From Prevotella sp. UBA2456 (GTDB lineage Bacteria; Bacteroidota; Bacteroidia; Bacteroidales; Bacteroidaceae), in contig DDPY01000012.1 of assembly GCA_002342415.1 (NCBI GenBank), positions 30,838 through 73,148 on the forward strand: a stretch of DNA of 42,311 nt, in the 5' to 3' direction. The position numbers and the translations under genes are program-made. Of this stretch, positions 1 to 10,900 are shown one piece after another. How positions within the stretch are numbered: position 1 is the first letter of the stretch; the number at the start of each line of letters is the position of its first letter. The notes beneath the pieces are model-generated. The model searched no databases, was not told where the DNA came from, and saw only the letters and a list, made by a program, of their open reading frames with translations.

Positions 1-28
1 CCATACACATACCATACACATACCATAC
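1..28. repeat. short CCATACACATA direct repeats at window edge
   Basis: Two perfect tandem copies of an 11-base unit (CCATACACATA) are followed by a partial copy, CCATAC. Inverted GTATGG copies occur shortly downstream near 36 and 46. The array may extend beyond the left edge. No function is assigned. Confidence 0.6.
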
Positions 29-129
29 CCCTGAGTATGGCTACAGTATGGCATCATTGGGAGAAAAGCGAGGCTGATTCCTGCCAAAAAACGATACAAT
101 CATGGAAGTATGTATAGAGTCAGAAACTT

Positions 130-174
130 AAAAAAGAAAACAGCAGGTCGATTCGACCTGCTGTTTTCTTTTTT
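130..174. terminator. bidirectional intrinsic terminator of the PUL
   Basis: A 20-base stem (130-149 pairing with 155-174) has a five-base loop. The stem is GC-rich at its top and ends in AAAAAAG / CTTTTTT tracts, so it gives a U-run on either strand. It lies about 20 bases past the stop codon of the minus-strand GH5 gene and would end the PUL transcript. Confidence 0.9.
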
Positions 175-193
175 GAGGGAAGTAGTAGATAGT

Positions 194-1720
194 TTACTGA
201 GCGGCGACACCAGCCTTGATGCCCTCAAGGGCATGGGTGCCGACGACGGTGCCGTTCTTGCGGTCGATGATGGTTCCAGAACCTGTCTCGCCGAGGAGTC
301 CTGCCGTGTCGTTGGTATCCCAGGCAAAGGCTACCATGCCGCAGTTGGCAGCATACTGGTTGACGCACTGATAGAAGGCGCGTACGGAGGCGTTGTGCTT
401 GTCCTGATCGCCCGAGATGGTGCGTTGCATGCCGGCATACTCACCGATGATGACGGGATAGCCCTTCGAGGTGAAGGCAGCCTGCATGAGGCCGAACTGA
501 TACTGCATGTCGCTCTCCTCGCCATAGGTGGCATTGTGGTCGGTGCTGTGGTTGCCCGAGCCCCAATAGTAGTAAGCCTTGTCGCCCGTAGCATCGAAGG
601 TGCCGCAGAACTGGCCAGGATTGTAGTAGTGAACCTCAACCATGAGGTTTCCTGCAGGCTCGGGCAGGTCGGCTGTCGTCATCAGCTGAGCAGTGCTCTG
701 GATGTCGGTGCTGGGTCCCTGTACGACGAGCGTACGCTTGGCATTGTTGCCGCCAGTGGCACGTACAGCCTCAACAAAGGCGCGGTTATAGACGACGAGG
801 TTGGGATAGACCTCGGCGTGACGGCCGTTGAAGAGCGTATAGTTCTGGAAGGGCTCGTTGAGTCCGGCAAAGAGCAGCTGGTCGCCGTAGCTGTTGAACT
901 CGTTGGCAATCTGTGTCCAGAGCGCCTTCAGCTGTTCGGCCTTGCCCGCTACCTGTACCGCGCTAAGGGGACTGAAGGCAGCGGTGGAGGTGGAGAAGCC
1001 CTCGACCTCAATCCATCCGCCGTCGTAGTGGTCGTTGAGCACGACATAAAGTCCGGCATGGATGCAGTAGTTGACCACCTGCTTGACGCGAGCCATCCAC
1101 TCGGCATCAATCGTACCGCTGCCGTCGGTATGAATCATCCACGAGCAGGGGATGCGCACCGACTTGAATCCGGCGGCCTTGACTGCATCAATCACCTGCT
1201 GTGTGGTCTTGGTGGGTTGCCAGGCAGTCTCGGCAGCAAGTCCGTCGCCAGTGGCCTCCAGCGTGTTGCCGAGGTTCCAGCCGGGAATCATCTCCTTGGC
1301 TATCTGCTGGGCACTCTTGGTGATGGAACCTGAGGCATCAATGGTGCCCTCGTCCTGCGTGACGGTGACGGTGGCTGTCTCGGAGCCGGCTGTCACGGTG
1401 ACGGTAGCCGTACGGCTATAGGTAGTGGTGTTGGGGGCTACGGTGACAGTGACCGCAGAAATCTTCAGTCCGCTGGACTGCGCACCTACCGACACCTGAC
1501 ACCAGTCGGCACTGCTGGTAGCAGCGGCCTGCACGGGAGCCTGTGCATTGATGGACTGTTCGCCACCCTCAGCGGTGAACGAGAGCGAGAGGGGACGGAC
1601 GGTGAGCTTGGACACGGGAGTGCCGCCGCCGGCCCCGTTATCGTCGTCGCCGCAGGCAGCAAATGCTGTGGCGGCCACGAAGGCCACCAACAGCATGAGT
1701 ATTTTCTTCATATTCTTCAT
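194..1720 (-). CDS. BACON domain-containing GH5 endoglycanase lipoprotein
   Basis: Predicted surface endo-beta-glycanase of glycoside hydrolase family 5, 508 residues. The signal peptide ends at a lipobox with Cys23, followed by GDDDN, an acidic stretch typical of Bacteroidota surface-exported lipoproteins. A BACON domain covers about residues 38-125. The GH5 barrel covers about 133-500, with GWNLGNTLEA near 147, the acid/base in GLNEP (Glu289) and the nucleophile in VIIGEY (Glu427). Both catalytic glutamates are present, so it should be active. The pattern resembles the GH5_4 group (endoglucanase, xyloglucanase or mannanase-like), but the subfamily and substrate are inference. It is the last gene of the locus, 15 bases after the preceding lipoprotein gene, and is followed by a strong terminator. 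BACON is usually a spacer or mucin/glycan-associated domain. Confidence 0.92.
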   Translation of the reverse strand: MKNMKKILMLLVAFVAATAFAACGDDDNGAGGGTPVSKLTVRPLSLSFTAEGGEQSINAQAPVQAAATSSADWCQVSVGAQSSGLKISAVTVTVAPNTTTYSRTATVTVTAGSETATVTVTQDEGTIDASGSITKSAQQIAKEMIPGWNLGNTLEATGDGLAAETAWQPTKTTQQVIDAVKAAGFKSVRIPCSWMIHTDGSGTIDAEWMARVKQVVNYCIHAGLYVVLNDHYDGGWIEVEGFSTSTAAFSPLSAVQVAGKAEQLKALWTQIANEFNSYGDQLLFAGLNEPFQNYTLFNGRHAEVYPNLVVYNRAFVEAVRATGGNNAKRTLVVQGPSTDIQSTAQLMTTADLPEPAGNLMVEVHYYNPGQFCGTFDATGDKAYYYWGSGNHSTDHNATYGEESDMQYQFGLMQAAFTSKGYPVIIGEYAGMQRTISGDQDKHNASVRAFYQCVNQYAANCGMVAFAWDTNDTAGLLGETGSGTIIDRKNGTVVGTHALEGIKAGVAAQ

Positions 1721-1735
1721 TTTTATCGTTTTGTT

Positions 1736-4273
1736 TTAGTAAAGGCTGTTAACGGTGAAGGTAACAGCGAGATTGTCAGTAAAGCCCAGTGCCGGCTCAA
1801 AGTCCTTGCCGCCACCGCCGAAGGGGCTGTCGGCTGCTGTGCCTGAGCCGTAGACATTGAAGAGTTCGATGCGATAGTTGCCCTTGCCCTCGATGTCGCC
1901 ATACTTGATCTTCGAGGCGTCGAAGGTCACCGCATTGCCGTCGACCTCCACCTTGTCGAGGGTGATGCTGGCATTGGGATAGGCAGCATAGAAGCCTGCA
2001 ATATCGACCACTACCACCATACCATTAGCCACAGGCGTATGGTTGACAACGGTATAGGAGCCAGGACCGCCTACGCCAATCTTCTCTGTGCCCCAGTCGC
2101 CGCTCCAGTCGTTGGCAGCAGCGCTCAGTCCGCACTGGAAGCCCTCGAGCGTGACGATAGTATAGGTAATCTTCATCGAACTGTTGAAGGCGAGCGCAGG
2201 CTCCTGCTCCTTGGCACCGCCGCCGAAGGGACTGTCTTTGCCCGTACCGGAACCCCAGATATTGAAGATTTCGACACGATAGTTGCCGTTGCCCTCAATG
2301 TCACCCGTCTTGAGCTTAGCCACATCGAAGGGTACGTCGTTGCCGTCGCACTCAATCTTGTCGATGCGGATGATGGCATTGGGATAGGTGTTCATCAGAC
2401 CCGGGAAGTCGAGGACGACGACCTTGCCGCCATCGCGCTGACCTGTACACTCGAAGGTGTACTGCTTGCCGCTCTCCACCTTCACCTCACTGGTGAAGCT
2501 GCTCCAAGAGCCATTGTAGTTGTCATCCCAATGGAGCAGGCTGGCCACAAACTTAGTCGGCTTGCGAGCCTCCTCGTTGACATAGTTGAACGACCAGGTG
2601 CAAAGACCCTCACTTGAATTGTCGCGCATGACACCAATCTGCATGCCGGTCTCGTCGATGGCCAGAATCTTCAGCTTGGTGGTCCAGTTGGTGGCCTGTG
2701 CGTAGTAGTTGTCGAGATAGAGCAGTTCAACACCCTCAAGGGTCAGCGTCTTGGCCTTCTCGTCGACGGTGAAGGTACCAGTCTTGACAGTGCCGTTCTG
2801 GTTGACCTCAACGGTGCCGTCCTCCTTGAATGTCATGTAGCCATAGTCCTTGGCCTCGCAGAGCCAGCTGTTGCCAGCATAGTCGGGCGACCAGTTCCAG
2901 ACATCACCCTGGATGGGCTCGCCGTTGGTGACGGTGCGCCATGAGTCGTCAGAGCCATAGAAGAAGAGCGGTCCGGCAAACTTGCGACACTTGGCCTCCT
3001 CATCGATGTCGAGATACCAGGTGTGATAGAGCAGCGACTTGTCGAGAGCCACGTCGCGGGCTGTAGAGACAGGACGCACGGAAAGAGCCTCGTAGACGGC
3101 ACGGGTAGCACGAGTGCCAGCCAGGGCAGAGAACTCATAGTCGACAGCATACTGGTTGCTGCTGGTGTTGACAGAACCCGTCAGATAGTAACCCTTCACA
3201 CCAGCCTCCATCTCCTGATGGCCTACGCGCTTACCGGCAGCAGGCATGAAGATGCTGTTGCCGTTGGGACCTGTGAAGGTATATCCGGGCACGCCGTCTA
3301 CCTCGGTATACTCAGGTGTGCAGAGGGTGAAGAGTTCCTCGAACTGGTCGGCAGTGGGCAGTGTACCCTTGCCTCCAGTATAGAGATAAGCCACGTCGAG
3401 AGCGGTCTTATAGGTATCGCTGCTGGCATAGTCGGCAGGATCGATGCTGGGGTTGACGCCCGTGAGGTCGCCAAAGGCATAGTAACCGCCGAGGTCGCTC
3501 TCCTTCTTGGCACCCACATTATACTTGGACCACTTAACGGACAGGCCGAGGTCGACAAAGTCGTCGTTCACAGCCACCTCATGAGCGGCAGTGGTGAACG
3601 ACTTCACATCGCCATAGACCACACCGGCACCGAGGTCGAGGAAGGCTGCATAGTAATAGGTGGTGTTGGGAAGCAGACCATCCTGCGTATATGTGTAGTT
3701 GTCTGCCAGTTCGTCGATGGTGAGGCGCAGACCACTGCGCACAGCCTCGACATCATCAGAGGCTGCGATGACGATACCGGCCTTGGCATCGGCAGGATAC
3801 TTGCTGATGACACCGGCGAGGGTCGCCTCGGCATAGTCGACACCAGTAGCATCGCCAGTGGTGGCGGTAGCATCGGTGGTGATGAGCGACTTCACCTCGC
3901 CCGTATAGGTCAGCCGACCCTGCAGGGTGACGAAAGCCTGATAGTAGATAGTGGTATTGTTGACCAGACCAGAGAGGCTGGCAGAGAACTCAGCGGCAGA
4001 GGCGGCAGAAGCAGTCTCGGTGAGGGCGTTCTGCGAATAGCCGTATTTGAAACCTGTCGTATAAGAAGCGGTATTCATCTTCTCCAGGCCTGTCACCGTA
4101 CCGTGAAAGGTTGCGGTGGTGGCAGTAACGTCGGAGGAACCTGTCACGACAGAGCCTTCAGTGAGCAGCTGCGTCGTACTGGCAGAGTAGTCGTCCGTAT
4201 CGCTGCACGCGGTCAGCATGGCAGCTCCTGCGAGGAGCGCCATGATTCCGGAATATATTCTTTTAAGTTTCAT
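1736..4273 (-). CDS. multidomain surface lipoprotein, probable glycan-binding protein (SGBP)
   Basis: An 845-residue lipoprotein with lipobox LTAC (Cys23) followed by SDTDD. Residues about 35-230 look like two fibronectin/SusE-type beta-sandwich units (repeated 'NTTTYYYAAF'-like and 'GEVKS' motifs). Next comes a module starting VDLGLSVKWSKYNVGA, a FISUMP-like module common in Bacteroidota surface proteins. A central beta-rich domain of unknown family follows. The C-terminus has two tandem copies of a module of about 110 residues, marked by GDIEGNGNYRVEIFN and GDIEGKGNYRIELFN, then GSGT...DSPFGGG. Such C-terminal modules in PUL lipoproteins are probably carbohydrate-binding. Its place between the other SGBP and the GH5 gene supports capture of the substrate at the cell surface. 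The exact ligand is unknown. Confidence 0.75.
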   Translation of the reverse strand: MKLKRIYSGIMALLAGAAMLTACSDTDDYSASTTQLLTEGSVVTGSSDVTATTATFHGTVTGLEKMNTASYTTGFKYGYSQNALTETASAASAAEFSASLSGLVNNTTIYYQAFVTLQGRLTYTGEVKSLITTDATATTGDATGVDYAEATLAGVISKYPADAKAGIVIAASDDVEAVRSGLRLTIDELADNYTYTQDGLLPNTTYYYAAFLDLGAGVVYGDVKSFTTAAHEVAVNDDFVDLGLSVKWSKYNVGAKKESDLGGYYAFGDLTGVNPSIDPADYASSDTYKTALDVAYLYTGGKGTLPTADQFEELFTLCTPEYTEVDGVPGYTFTGPNGNSIFMPAAGKRVGHQEMEAGVKGYYLTGSVNTSSNQYAVDYEFSALAGTRATRAVYEALSVRPVSTARDVALDKSLLYHTWYLDIDEEAKCRKFAGPLFFYGSDDSWRTVTNGEPIQGDVWNWSPDYAGNSWLCEAKDYGYMTFKEDGTVEVNQNGTVKTGTFTVDEKAKTLTLEGVELLYLDNYYAQATNWTTKLKILAIDETGMQIGVMRDNSSEGLCTWSFNYVNEEARKPTKFVASLLHWDDNYNGSWSSFTSEVKVESGKQYTFECTGQRDGGKVVVLDFPGLMNTYPNAIIRIDKIECDGNDVPFDVAKLKTGDIEGNGNYRVEIFNIWGSGTGKDSPFGGGAKEQEPALAFNSSMKITYTIVTLEGFQCGLSAAANDWSGDWGTEKIGVGGPGSYTVVNHTPVANGMVVVVDIAGFYAAYPNASITLDKVEVDGNAVTFDASKIKYGDIEGKGNYRIELFNVYGSGTAADSPFGGGGKDFEPALGFTDNLAVTFTVNSLY

Positions 4274-4315
4274 AATGATTTACGTTTTTATTGTTCACTA
4301 TTCATTATTAGCTAT

Positions 4316-6223
4316 CTACTCGATAGTGATGCTTTCGATAGAGCAGGCAGCCTTCAAGCCAGCGTCCGACTCATCGGCCAGCGTGGCATAGCCCACATAC
4401 TGCATCGTCATCGTGAGTGCCGACGTGCCGTCGTCCCACTTCACGGTAGAGCCGGTGTCGTTGGTCCACGATACGGTATAGACACCGTCGCCGTTGACGG
4501 TGATGGCACGCGAGTAGTTGAAGCAGTCAGGCTCCCAGCCCTGCTCCTCGCCGCGGTTGCAGCAGAGCACCATCTTGGCAGGCTGCGAGAAGGTGAAGCC
4601 CGAGAGGCGCAGCGTGATGTTGATCTTCTGGTTCTTCTTCAGTTTGACATTGGCTGGGTCGATGGCATCGCCACCGCCACCCCACGGGTTATAGACTTGG
4701 CAGCGGAAGTAGTTGCCCGCCTCGATATAGTTATTGGCATTCTCGGCAATGAAGGGCACGTTGACCGGTCCCGTCTGGCCACCGCCTACAGCCTTGTAGG
4801 TGAAGCCTGCCGTGAGGTAGGTGTTGACATTGCCTTCAGCATCGAAGTCGGTTGGCACGCCGATGATAAGTTCCGAACCTGGATCGACCTTGAATACCTG
4901 CCACTCTGAGCCGCTTACCGTTACGATACGGTTGCCACCGGTAACGGTGAAGAAGGTGATGTCCTTGTCGAAGACTATCTTCGAGCCGTCGATGGTGTAC
5001 TTACCACTGTATTCACCGTAGGTGTACTCGCCCTTCTTGTTAAGAGTGAGTTCGTTCTCAGCAATGGCATCCTCGTCCCACATGGGGGCCCAGCTGGTGC
5101 CGTAGTTACCCTTGACGACACTCTCCCAAGCTGAGGTAGCACCATTCCACCACATCCAGTCGTAGGCAGCATCCTGACTGACCTGATAGGTCATCTCGGC
5201 ACCCTCGAACTCAACGCCGTTGATATCGGTGGTGAAGAGTTTCTTCTGCAGGTCTTCAATCTCGGGCAGTTCTGGCTTGGCAGGTGTCAGATACTCAGCA
5301 TCCTCGGAAGGTATCACCACAGTACCGTTCTGCACGTCCTCGGCAATGAAGTTCCAGATGATCCACCAGGGACCCTCGCTGTTGGTACGCATCGTGGCGA
5401 GCTGCAACAGATAAGGAGTGAGGGCAGTGATGACAATCTTGTCGGTATAGTTGGCACACACCTCGTCGAACCCTACGTTGTGCAGGGCGAAGGCATCGGT
5501 GAACGAGAGCGTCGGATGGTTCTTGTCCTCGACGAGCAGGTTCCACTTACCGTTGTAGGTCTTGTCCTCCTCGGCACGATAGACGGAGACGGAACAGCCG
5601 TTCTGGTCGTCGAGCGAGAAAGTCATCGAGCTCTTCATATAGGGAGAATCCTGCGGGATGAGCCACGGCTGGAATCCCGGGTCCCAGTTAGGATTCATGT
5701 GGTTGATACCGATGTCGGTAGATGCCGAGCCATCGTTCAGCACATCGTCGGGGTTACAGTACATCACCGGACCCGTGCAGTTGCCTACACCATAGTCCTT
5801 GTCGACAGGCACCCACTTCTTCGACTTGCCCACGCCACCGGTAAGATAGGTGTAGAGAGGATCCTCCAGCAACGACATATTGTTGGTATTGATCTGGAAC
5901 TGGTAAGGAGCACCGTAGACGACACCACCACGGGTATCGACACCGAAGGTCACCTCATAAGTTCCGGCAAAGGGAAGTGCCAGCGAGGCTACACTACCCT
6001 GAGCACGACCATTGGGATGAATCCAATAGCAGTTGTAGCTCTTGTCGAGCAGACTCTTCAGGGTAATCGTGTTCTGAGCATCCACATCGACGGTGTAGGC
6101 CTTGCCCTGCACGAGGTCTTCCGACTTCAAGTCGGGAAAGCTCAGGCTATGATCGTCTGGAGCACAGGAGCCCAATACGAGGGCTACAGCTGCAGACAGA
6201 TATATTGATTTCTTGATATTCAT
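4316..6223 (-). CDS. PUL surface lipoprotein, probable SusE/F-position glycan-binding protein
   Basis: A 635-residue lipoprotein (lipobox LGSC near residue 19, then APDD), encoded directly after susD where SusE/F-like surface glycan-binding proteins usually lie. The N-terminal part (about 35-115) looks like an Ig/PKD-like beta-sandwich. The middle contains repeated tryptophan-rich strands (for example YDWMWWNGATSAWESV). The C-terminal part (about 480-635) contains a NYFRCQVYNPWGGGGDAIDP element, related in style to the C-terminal modules of the next gene, and ends in a strand-rich region. I do not recognise a named family over its whole length. Binding of the GH5 substrate is inferred from position and lipoprotein topology. 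Confidence 0.7.
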   Translation of the reverse strand: MNIKKSIYLSAAVALVLGSCAPDDHSLSFPDLKSEDLVQGKAYTVDVDAQNTITLKSLLDKSYNCYWIHPNGRAQGSVASLALPFAGTYEVTFGVDTRGGVVYGAPYQFQINTNNMSLLEDPLYTYLTGGVGKSKKWVPVDKDYGVGNCTGPVMYCNPDDVLNDGSASTDIGINHMNPNWDPGFQPWLIPQDSPYMKSSMTFSLDDQNGCSVSVYRAEEDKTYNGKWNLLVEDKNHPTLSFTDAFALHNVGFDEVCANYTDKIVITALTPYLLQLATMRTNSEGPWWIIWNFIAEDVQNGTVVIPSEDAEYLTPAKPELPEIEDLQKKLFTTDINGVEFEGAEMTYQVSQDAAYDWMWWNGATSAWESVVKGNYGTSWAPMWDEDAIAENELTLNKKGEYTYGEYSGKYTIDGSKIVFDKDITFFTVTGGNRIVTVSGSEWQVFKVDPGSELIIGVPTDFDAEGNVNTYLTAGFTYKAVGGGQTGPVNVPFIAENANNYIEAGNYFRCQVYNPWGGGGDAIDPANVKLKKNQKINITLRLSGFTFSQPAKMVLCCNRGEEQGWEPDCFNYSRAITVNGDGVYTVSWTNDTGSTVKWDDGTSALTMTMQYVGYATLADESDAGLKAACSIESITIE

Positions 6224-6266
6224 AATTCTAAAATTTCAATTATTCAGTTCTTCAATTCTTCAATTC

Positions 6267-7988
6267 TCACCATCCGGCATTCTGCTTCAGGACACCGTTA
6301 GAGCGTTGAATCTGAGTCAGAGGAATCTGCTGGAAGCCACGCTTAGAGATGATGTTCTCAGCCTTGTAGCTGACAGTAGCCTCCTGACCGCCGTTGAGCA
6401 CTTTCTGGCCTGAGGCGACGATAGCCTGAGCAGCTACATTGACACCCTGACGGAGCAAGTCCCAATAGCGGATACCCTCGAAGGCAAACTCCAGACGACG
6501 CTCCTCCATGATGTTGGCCTGTGTGGGCGAAACAGTAATCTTCGGAGTGCTCACCGTACCGTCTTCTGCCTGTGTGGCATAGGCACGACTGTGCACCTGA
6601 CTCAGATAGCTCTGTGCGTTGGGCGAGCCCAGCTCGGCCGCCATCAGAAGCACGTCGGAGTAGCGCATCAGGGTATAGCCAATAGGCTGCGAAATCTGGA
6701 AGTCGCCTGCCATCAGGCCATCGTAATAGTGTGTAAGCGACCACGAGCCACCTTCGCTCTGATGATAACCTGAGCGTGCGGTGTACTTCTTATTGAAATA
6801 GCCCGTGTACTCACGCTGGTCGAGAATTGCCTTCTGATAGGCATCGGTAGCCTCGATGCCCTCGGCAGCAAGGTCGATGACCGAAGCCTCGCGACGCTGG
6901 TCGAGCGAAGGATAGGAAGCCACGAAGTTTGCACTGACGGTAGCACCGCCCCAGCCCTGTCCGTAAGGAGCCTTGAACGTGCCGCCACGTATGGAGAACA
7001 TCTGAATGGCATTGTTACCACCGGCATTGCCGTTATAGTCGGAGGTGTAGTTGAATTTCATGGTCAGGATGTTCTCCACATTGTCCTCGCCGGCATAGGT
7101 AGACACCTCTTTCCAGCCTGCCTGGTCGCTGCCCTCCCAGGTGGTGGAAGCGCAATACCAAAGGTTCTTGTAGAGAGGAACGAGCGAATACTCGCCGCTG
7201 TTGATGATGTCCTCCAGTCCCTGCAACACCTCTGCCTTGCTGACACCCTCAGGCTCCTTGCCATAGACACCCGTATAAAAGAGGTACGCGCGAGCTATCA
7301 TAGCCTTGGCAGCGTAGCAGGTGATGCGACCATCGTTGGTCGACGAAGATGACTTGGGGTAGGCATTAGCGGGAATATTCTCAGCAGCATACTTCAGGTC
7401 GCTGAAAATCTGGGCATACACCTCGTCGGGCTGAGCCTGAGGCACATTGTCGGTAGTAGGCACGGTGACGAGAGGAATGTTTTCGAAGACACGCGCAAGG
7501 TCGAAATAGAGGATGCCACGAATACCACGAGCCTCACCGATGATTCTGCCGTGAGCGGCATCGCTGGACCATGTTATCTGGTCTTCGTGCTGGATAAGTT
7601 CATTGCAGCGATAGATGGCCTGATAGTAGCTCTCCCACAGCGTATTGTGCAGGTCGACCTGCGAGTTGTCCTCGCCCATGTCGAAACGGTCGACAACGGC
7701 TGAGTTACGGGCATCGTTGGCACCTGTTCCACCGAAGCACTCGTCGCTGCAAAGCTCAGAGAGATAATGGAAAGCGAAGGTAGGACCGTTGGATACGGTG
7801 CGCTGCCATCCGTCATAGCAGCCAATGAGCGCACGCGATATGGCTGACTCATTGCTATAATAGTTGCCCGTGGTACCTTCGGTCTTGGAAGATACCTCAA
7901 GGAAGTCGTTTCCGCAGGAGGTCATACCCATAGCGAGCACTCCCATCAGGGCAGTAGAAAATATCTTTGTTTTCATATTCGTCATCAT
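6267..7988 (-). CDS. susD: SusD/RagB family nutrient-binding outer membrane lipoprotein
   Basis: A 573-residue SusD-like lipoprotein (lipobox MTSC, Cys25, then GNDFLEVSSKT). The typical family landmarks are present: the N-terminal FLEVSSKTEG, ALIGCYDGWQR, a helical TPR-like core with ARGIRGILYFDLARVFENIPLV, and the C-terminal EERRLEFAFEGIRYWDLLR. It should cap the SusC channel and bind the oligosaccharide on the outer surface. It starts only four bases after the susC stop, as is usual for the pair. Confidence 0.95.
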   Translation of the reverse strand: MMTNMKTKIFSTALMGVLAMGMTSCGNDFLEVSSKTEGTTGNYYSNESAISRALIGCYDGWQRTVSNGPTFAFHYLSELCSDECFGGTGANDARNSAVVDRFDMGEDNSQVDLHNTLWESYYQAIYRCNELIQHEDQITWSSDAAHGRIIGEARGIRGILYFDLARVFENIPLVTVPTTDNVPQAQPDEVYAQIFSDLKYAAENIPANAYPKSSSSTNDGRITCYAAKAMIARAYLFYTGVYGKEPEGVSKAEVLQGLEDIINSGEYSLVPLYKNLWYCASTTWEGSDQAGWKEVSTYAGEDNVENILTMKFNYTSDYNGNAGGNNAIQMFSIRGGTFKAPYGQGWGGATVSANFVASYPSLDQRREASVIDLAAEGIEATDAYQKAILDQREYTGYFNKKYTARSGYHQSEGGSWSLTHYYDGLMAGDFQISQPIGYTLMRYSDVLLMAAELGSPNAQSYLSQVHSRAYATQAEDGTVSTPKITVSPTQANIMEERRLEFAFEGIRYWDLLRQGVNVAAQAIVASGQKVLNGGQEATVSYKAENIISKRGFQQIPLTQIQRSNGVLKQNAGW

Positions 7989-7992
7989 TATA

Positions 7993-10900
7993 TTAGAACT
8001 TCAGATTTACACCGAACAGGAAAGTACGCGGACGGGGATAGTATCCATAGTCGATACCAGAGACCCAACCGACATTACCATAACCGATTTCAGGATCCAT
8101 ACCGTCATACTTGGTGAAGGTGAAGGCATTCTGAACCTGGAAGTAGAGACGGGCCTGCGAGAGCCACTTCTGGCGAAGCAGCTTGGCAAAGTCGTAACCC
8201 AGCGTGATATCGCTGATGCGCAGGAAGTCGCCGTCCTGAATAAAGAGATCAGAGAACTGATAGTTGACGTTGGTGTTGGTGACACGTGGCAACTTGTTGG
8301 AAGTGCCCTCACCTGTCCAACGGTCGAGGATTGCAGTAGTATAGTTGGCAGTGGTAGAGCCTACGTTGCGATAGCTCTGCACAATTTTGTTGCCAGTCTG
8401 TCCGTTTGCCTTGATGGAGAAGTCAAGACCCTTGTAGTCGAAACCTAAGGTGAAACCAAAGGTGAACTTAGGCATACCGTTGCCGAGGTTGACCTTATCG
8501 CTGTCGTTGATGACTCCATCGTGGTTGATGTCATAGTATTTCACATCACCAGGCTGGACATCACTCTGCAGCACACCGTTTCCCTTGGCAATCCAGTCCT
8601 CAATCTCCTGCTTGTTCTGGAAAATGCCAGCCGTCTTGTAACCCCAGAAGTATCCGATAGGCTCACCGTTGGAGGCGCGATAGAACTCGCCCGAGTTGTC
8701 GTAGAGCACAGAACCGCCCTCACCGTGGATGATACCATCCTCGTTGGGGATGTTGCCCACCTTATTTTTATTATAGGCACCATTGACGTTGACGAAGTAG
8801 TTGAAGTTCTTGCCAATGCGGTCGTTCCATGCAAGACCGAGCTCGATACCCGTATTCTTCACGTCACCACCATTGATATAGGGCGCCCCCGTACCGACGG
8901 TAGCTAGCACAGGAGGCTGAACGAGCCAGTCCTTGGTCTTCTTGACATAGAAGTCGAAGTTGACATTCAGTCGCTGGTTGAAGAAGCGGGCATCGAAACC
9001 TAAGTCAAACTGCTCTGAGGTCTCCCATGTGATATTCTCGTTGCCGATACGGGTAGGAACAGCACCCCACTGATCGGCATCAGACCCAAGCTGATTACCA
9101 AAATTGTAGTAGTAGTTGTTGAAGGCCATCGGGGCGAGATACATGTAGTTACCGATGTTCTGGTTACCTACCTGACCCCAGCTGGCACGAATCTTGAAGT
9201 AGTCCATCACGTTGAGTACAGGCTCCATGAACTTCTCGTTGGTGACCACCCAACCGGCAGAGATAGAGGGGAACCAACCGAAACGGTGACCAGGGGCGAA
9301 ACGCGACGAACCGTCACAACGCAGGGTGGCGGTGGCCATATACTTCTCCTGCCAGTTCCATCCGACACGTCCGAAGTAACTGGTCATGCGCTCCTCGTCC
9401 CAAGGTGAGCCGCTGACAGCGAGGCCACCTTCAGAGTTGGTGGCGGTGCCGTTGCTCAGATAAGCATACTGCCAAGAGTCAAAACCGTCGCGCAGCGAAC
9501 CGTTAGAGCCATAGATGCTCTGTCCCTCGGTACGGTAGACCTCGTAACCAATCATTGCATCAAACGTATGCTCTTTCACCTTGAAGTTGTAGCTCAGGGT
9601 GTTGGTCCAGGTGATGCCCAGTCCGTCACTGGCACTCTGGCTCACGCCCGTGCGCGTGTCCTGATAGCTGTAGATAGAGAAATGATAGAGAGGTGAGAAC
9701 GAACGATAGTTGTTTGAATCGTACTTCACACCTAAGGTGGTGCGGAACTTCAGGTTCTTGATGAACTCCATCTCGGCATAGACATTGGCCGTGAGGGTCA
9801 TGTTCTGTGTTTTGTTGTTATTGTTGGTCATCATCACACCATAAGGGTTGCCGTCACCATTGTACCATTCGCTGTCGCTGGTGTCATTGTATGGGCTACC
9901 GTACTTGCCGTTGTCGCTATAGACGGGAGCCAGAGGAGATGTTCCGAAGGCTGCGCGCAGCGAGTTGTTGTAGGCATTGCCCACATTCAGACCGTTCCTC
10001 TTATAATAGATAGCAGACACCTGCTCACCCACCTTCAGGAAATTGTCGATTACCTGATATTCCGAGTTGACGCGGAAGTTGTAGCGTGAGTAGCTAGACA
10101 CATCCTTGCCACCAACGATACCTTCCTGACTCATATAACCCATAGACAGGGCATAGTTTCCTTTCTGGTTACCACCACTGATGCTAAGGTTGGCGCTATA
10201 GGTGGTAGCACCATCCTTGAACATCTGGTCAATCCAGTCGGTATTGTTGAGGTTGCCATTCTTGTCAAAGATGCTGGAATACTTGGGCGTACCATCGTCC
10301 TTCAGTCCGTACCAGTCGTAGGCTGCACCACCGGAGTTGATGTTCTGTTCGTCCATGATGGTCATATACTGTTTGGCATTGAGCATCTTAATCTTACGGG
10401 GAGCATACTGCCAGCCGAAATAGCCGTCGAAGCTGATGACCGCGCGACCTTCCTTACCACTCTTTGTGGTCACCAGCACCACACCGTTAGCCGACTGAGA
10501 ACCGTAGATAGCAGCCGAGGCAGCGTCCTTCAACACGTCGATAGACTCGATATCGGCAGGATTGACAGTAGCAATGTCACCACGCACACCATCAATGATG
10601 TACAAGGGGCCGCTGGAACCTGTGGTACCAAGACCACGGATGTTCACCTTCAAGCCCTCACCAGGCTGACCCGACTCAGAGATGATGGTCATACCAGGCG
10701 TCTGACCCTGCAGAGCCTGCAGCGGATTGGTGGTGTTCAGTCTGGCCACATCGTCACCCTTCACCTGAACGGTGGCACCGGTGACGAGCTTTTTCTTCTG
10801 TACACCGTAACCGATGACGACGACTTCTTCGAGCGAAGCCTTGTCCTCGTCGAGGGTGATGTTGTAATGACTGGCTCCCGCAACCGCTACCTTCTTGGTG

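Noticed and set aside
110..1333. 407-residue plus-strand open frame opposite the GH5 gene
   Set aside because: Shadow of the GH5/BACON gene. Its translation lacks domain signatures, and the frame arises from GC-rich codons on the other strand.
3023..4909. 628-residue plus-strand open frame
   Set aside because: Lies opposite two lipoprotein genes with clear lipoboxes and known motifs. Its own product has no recognisable domain.
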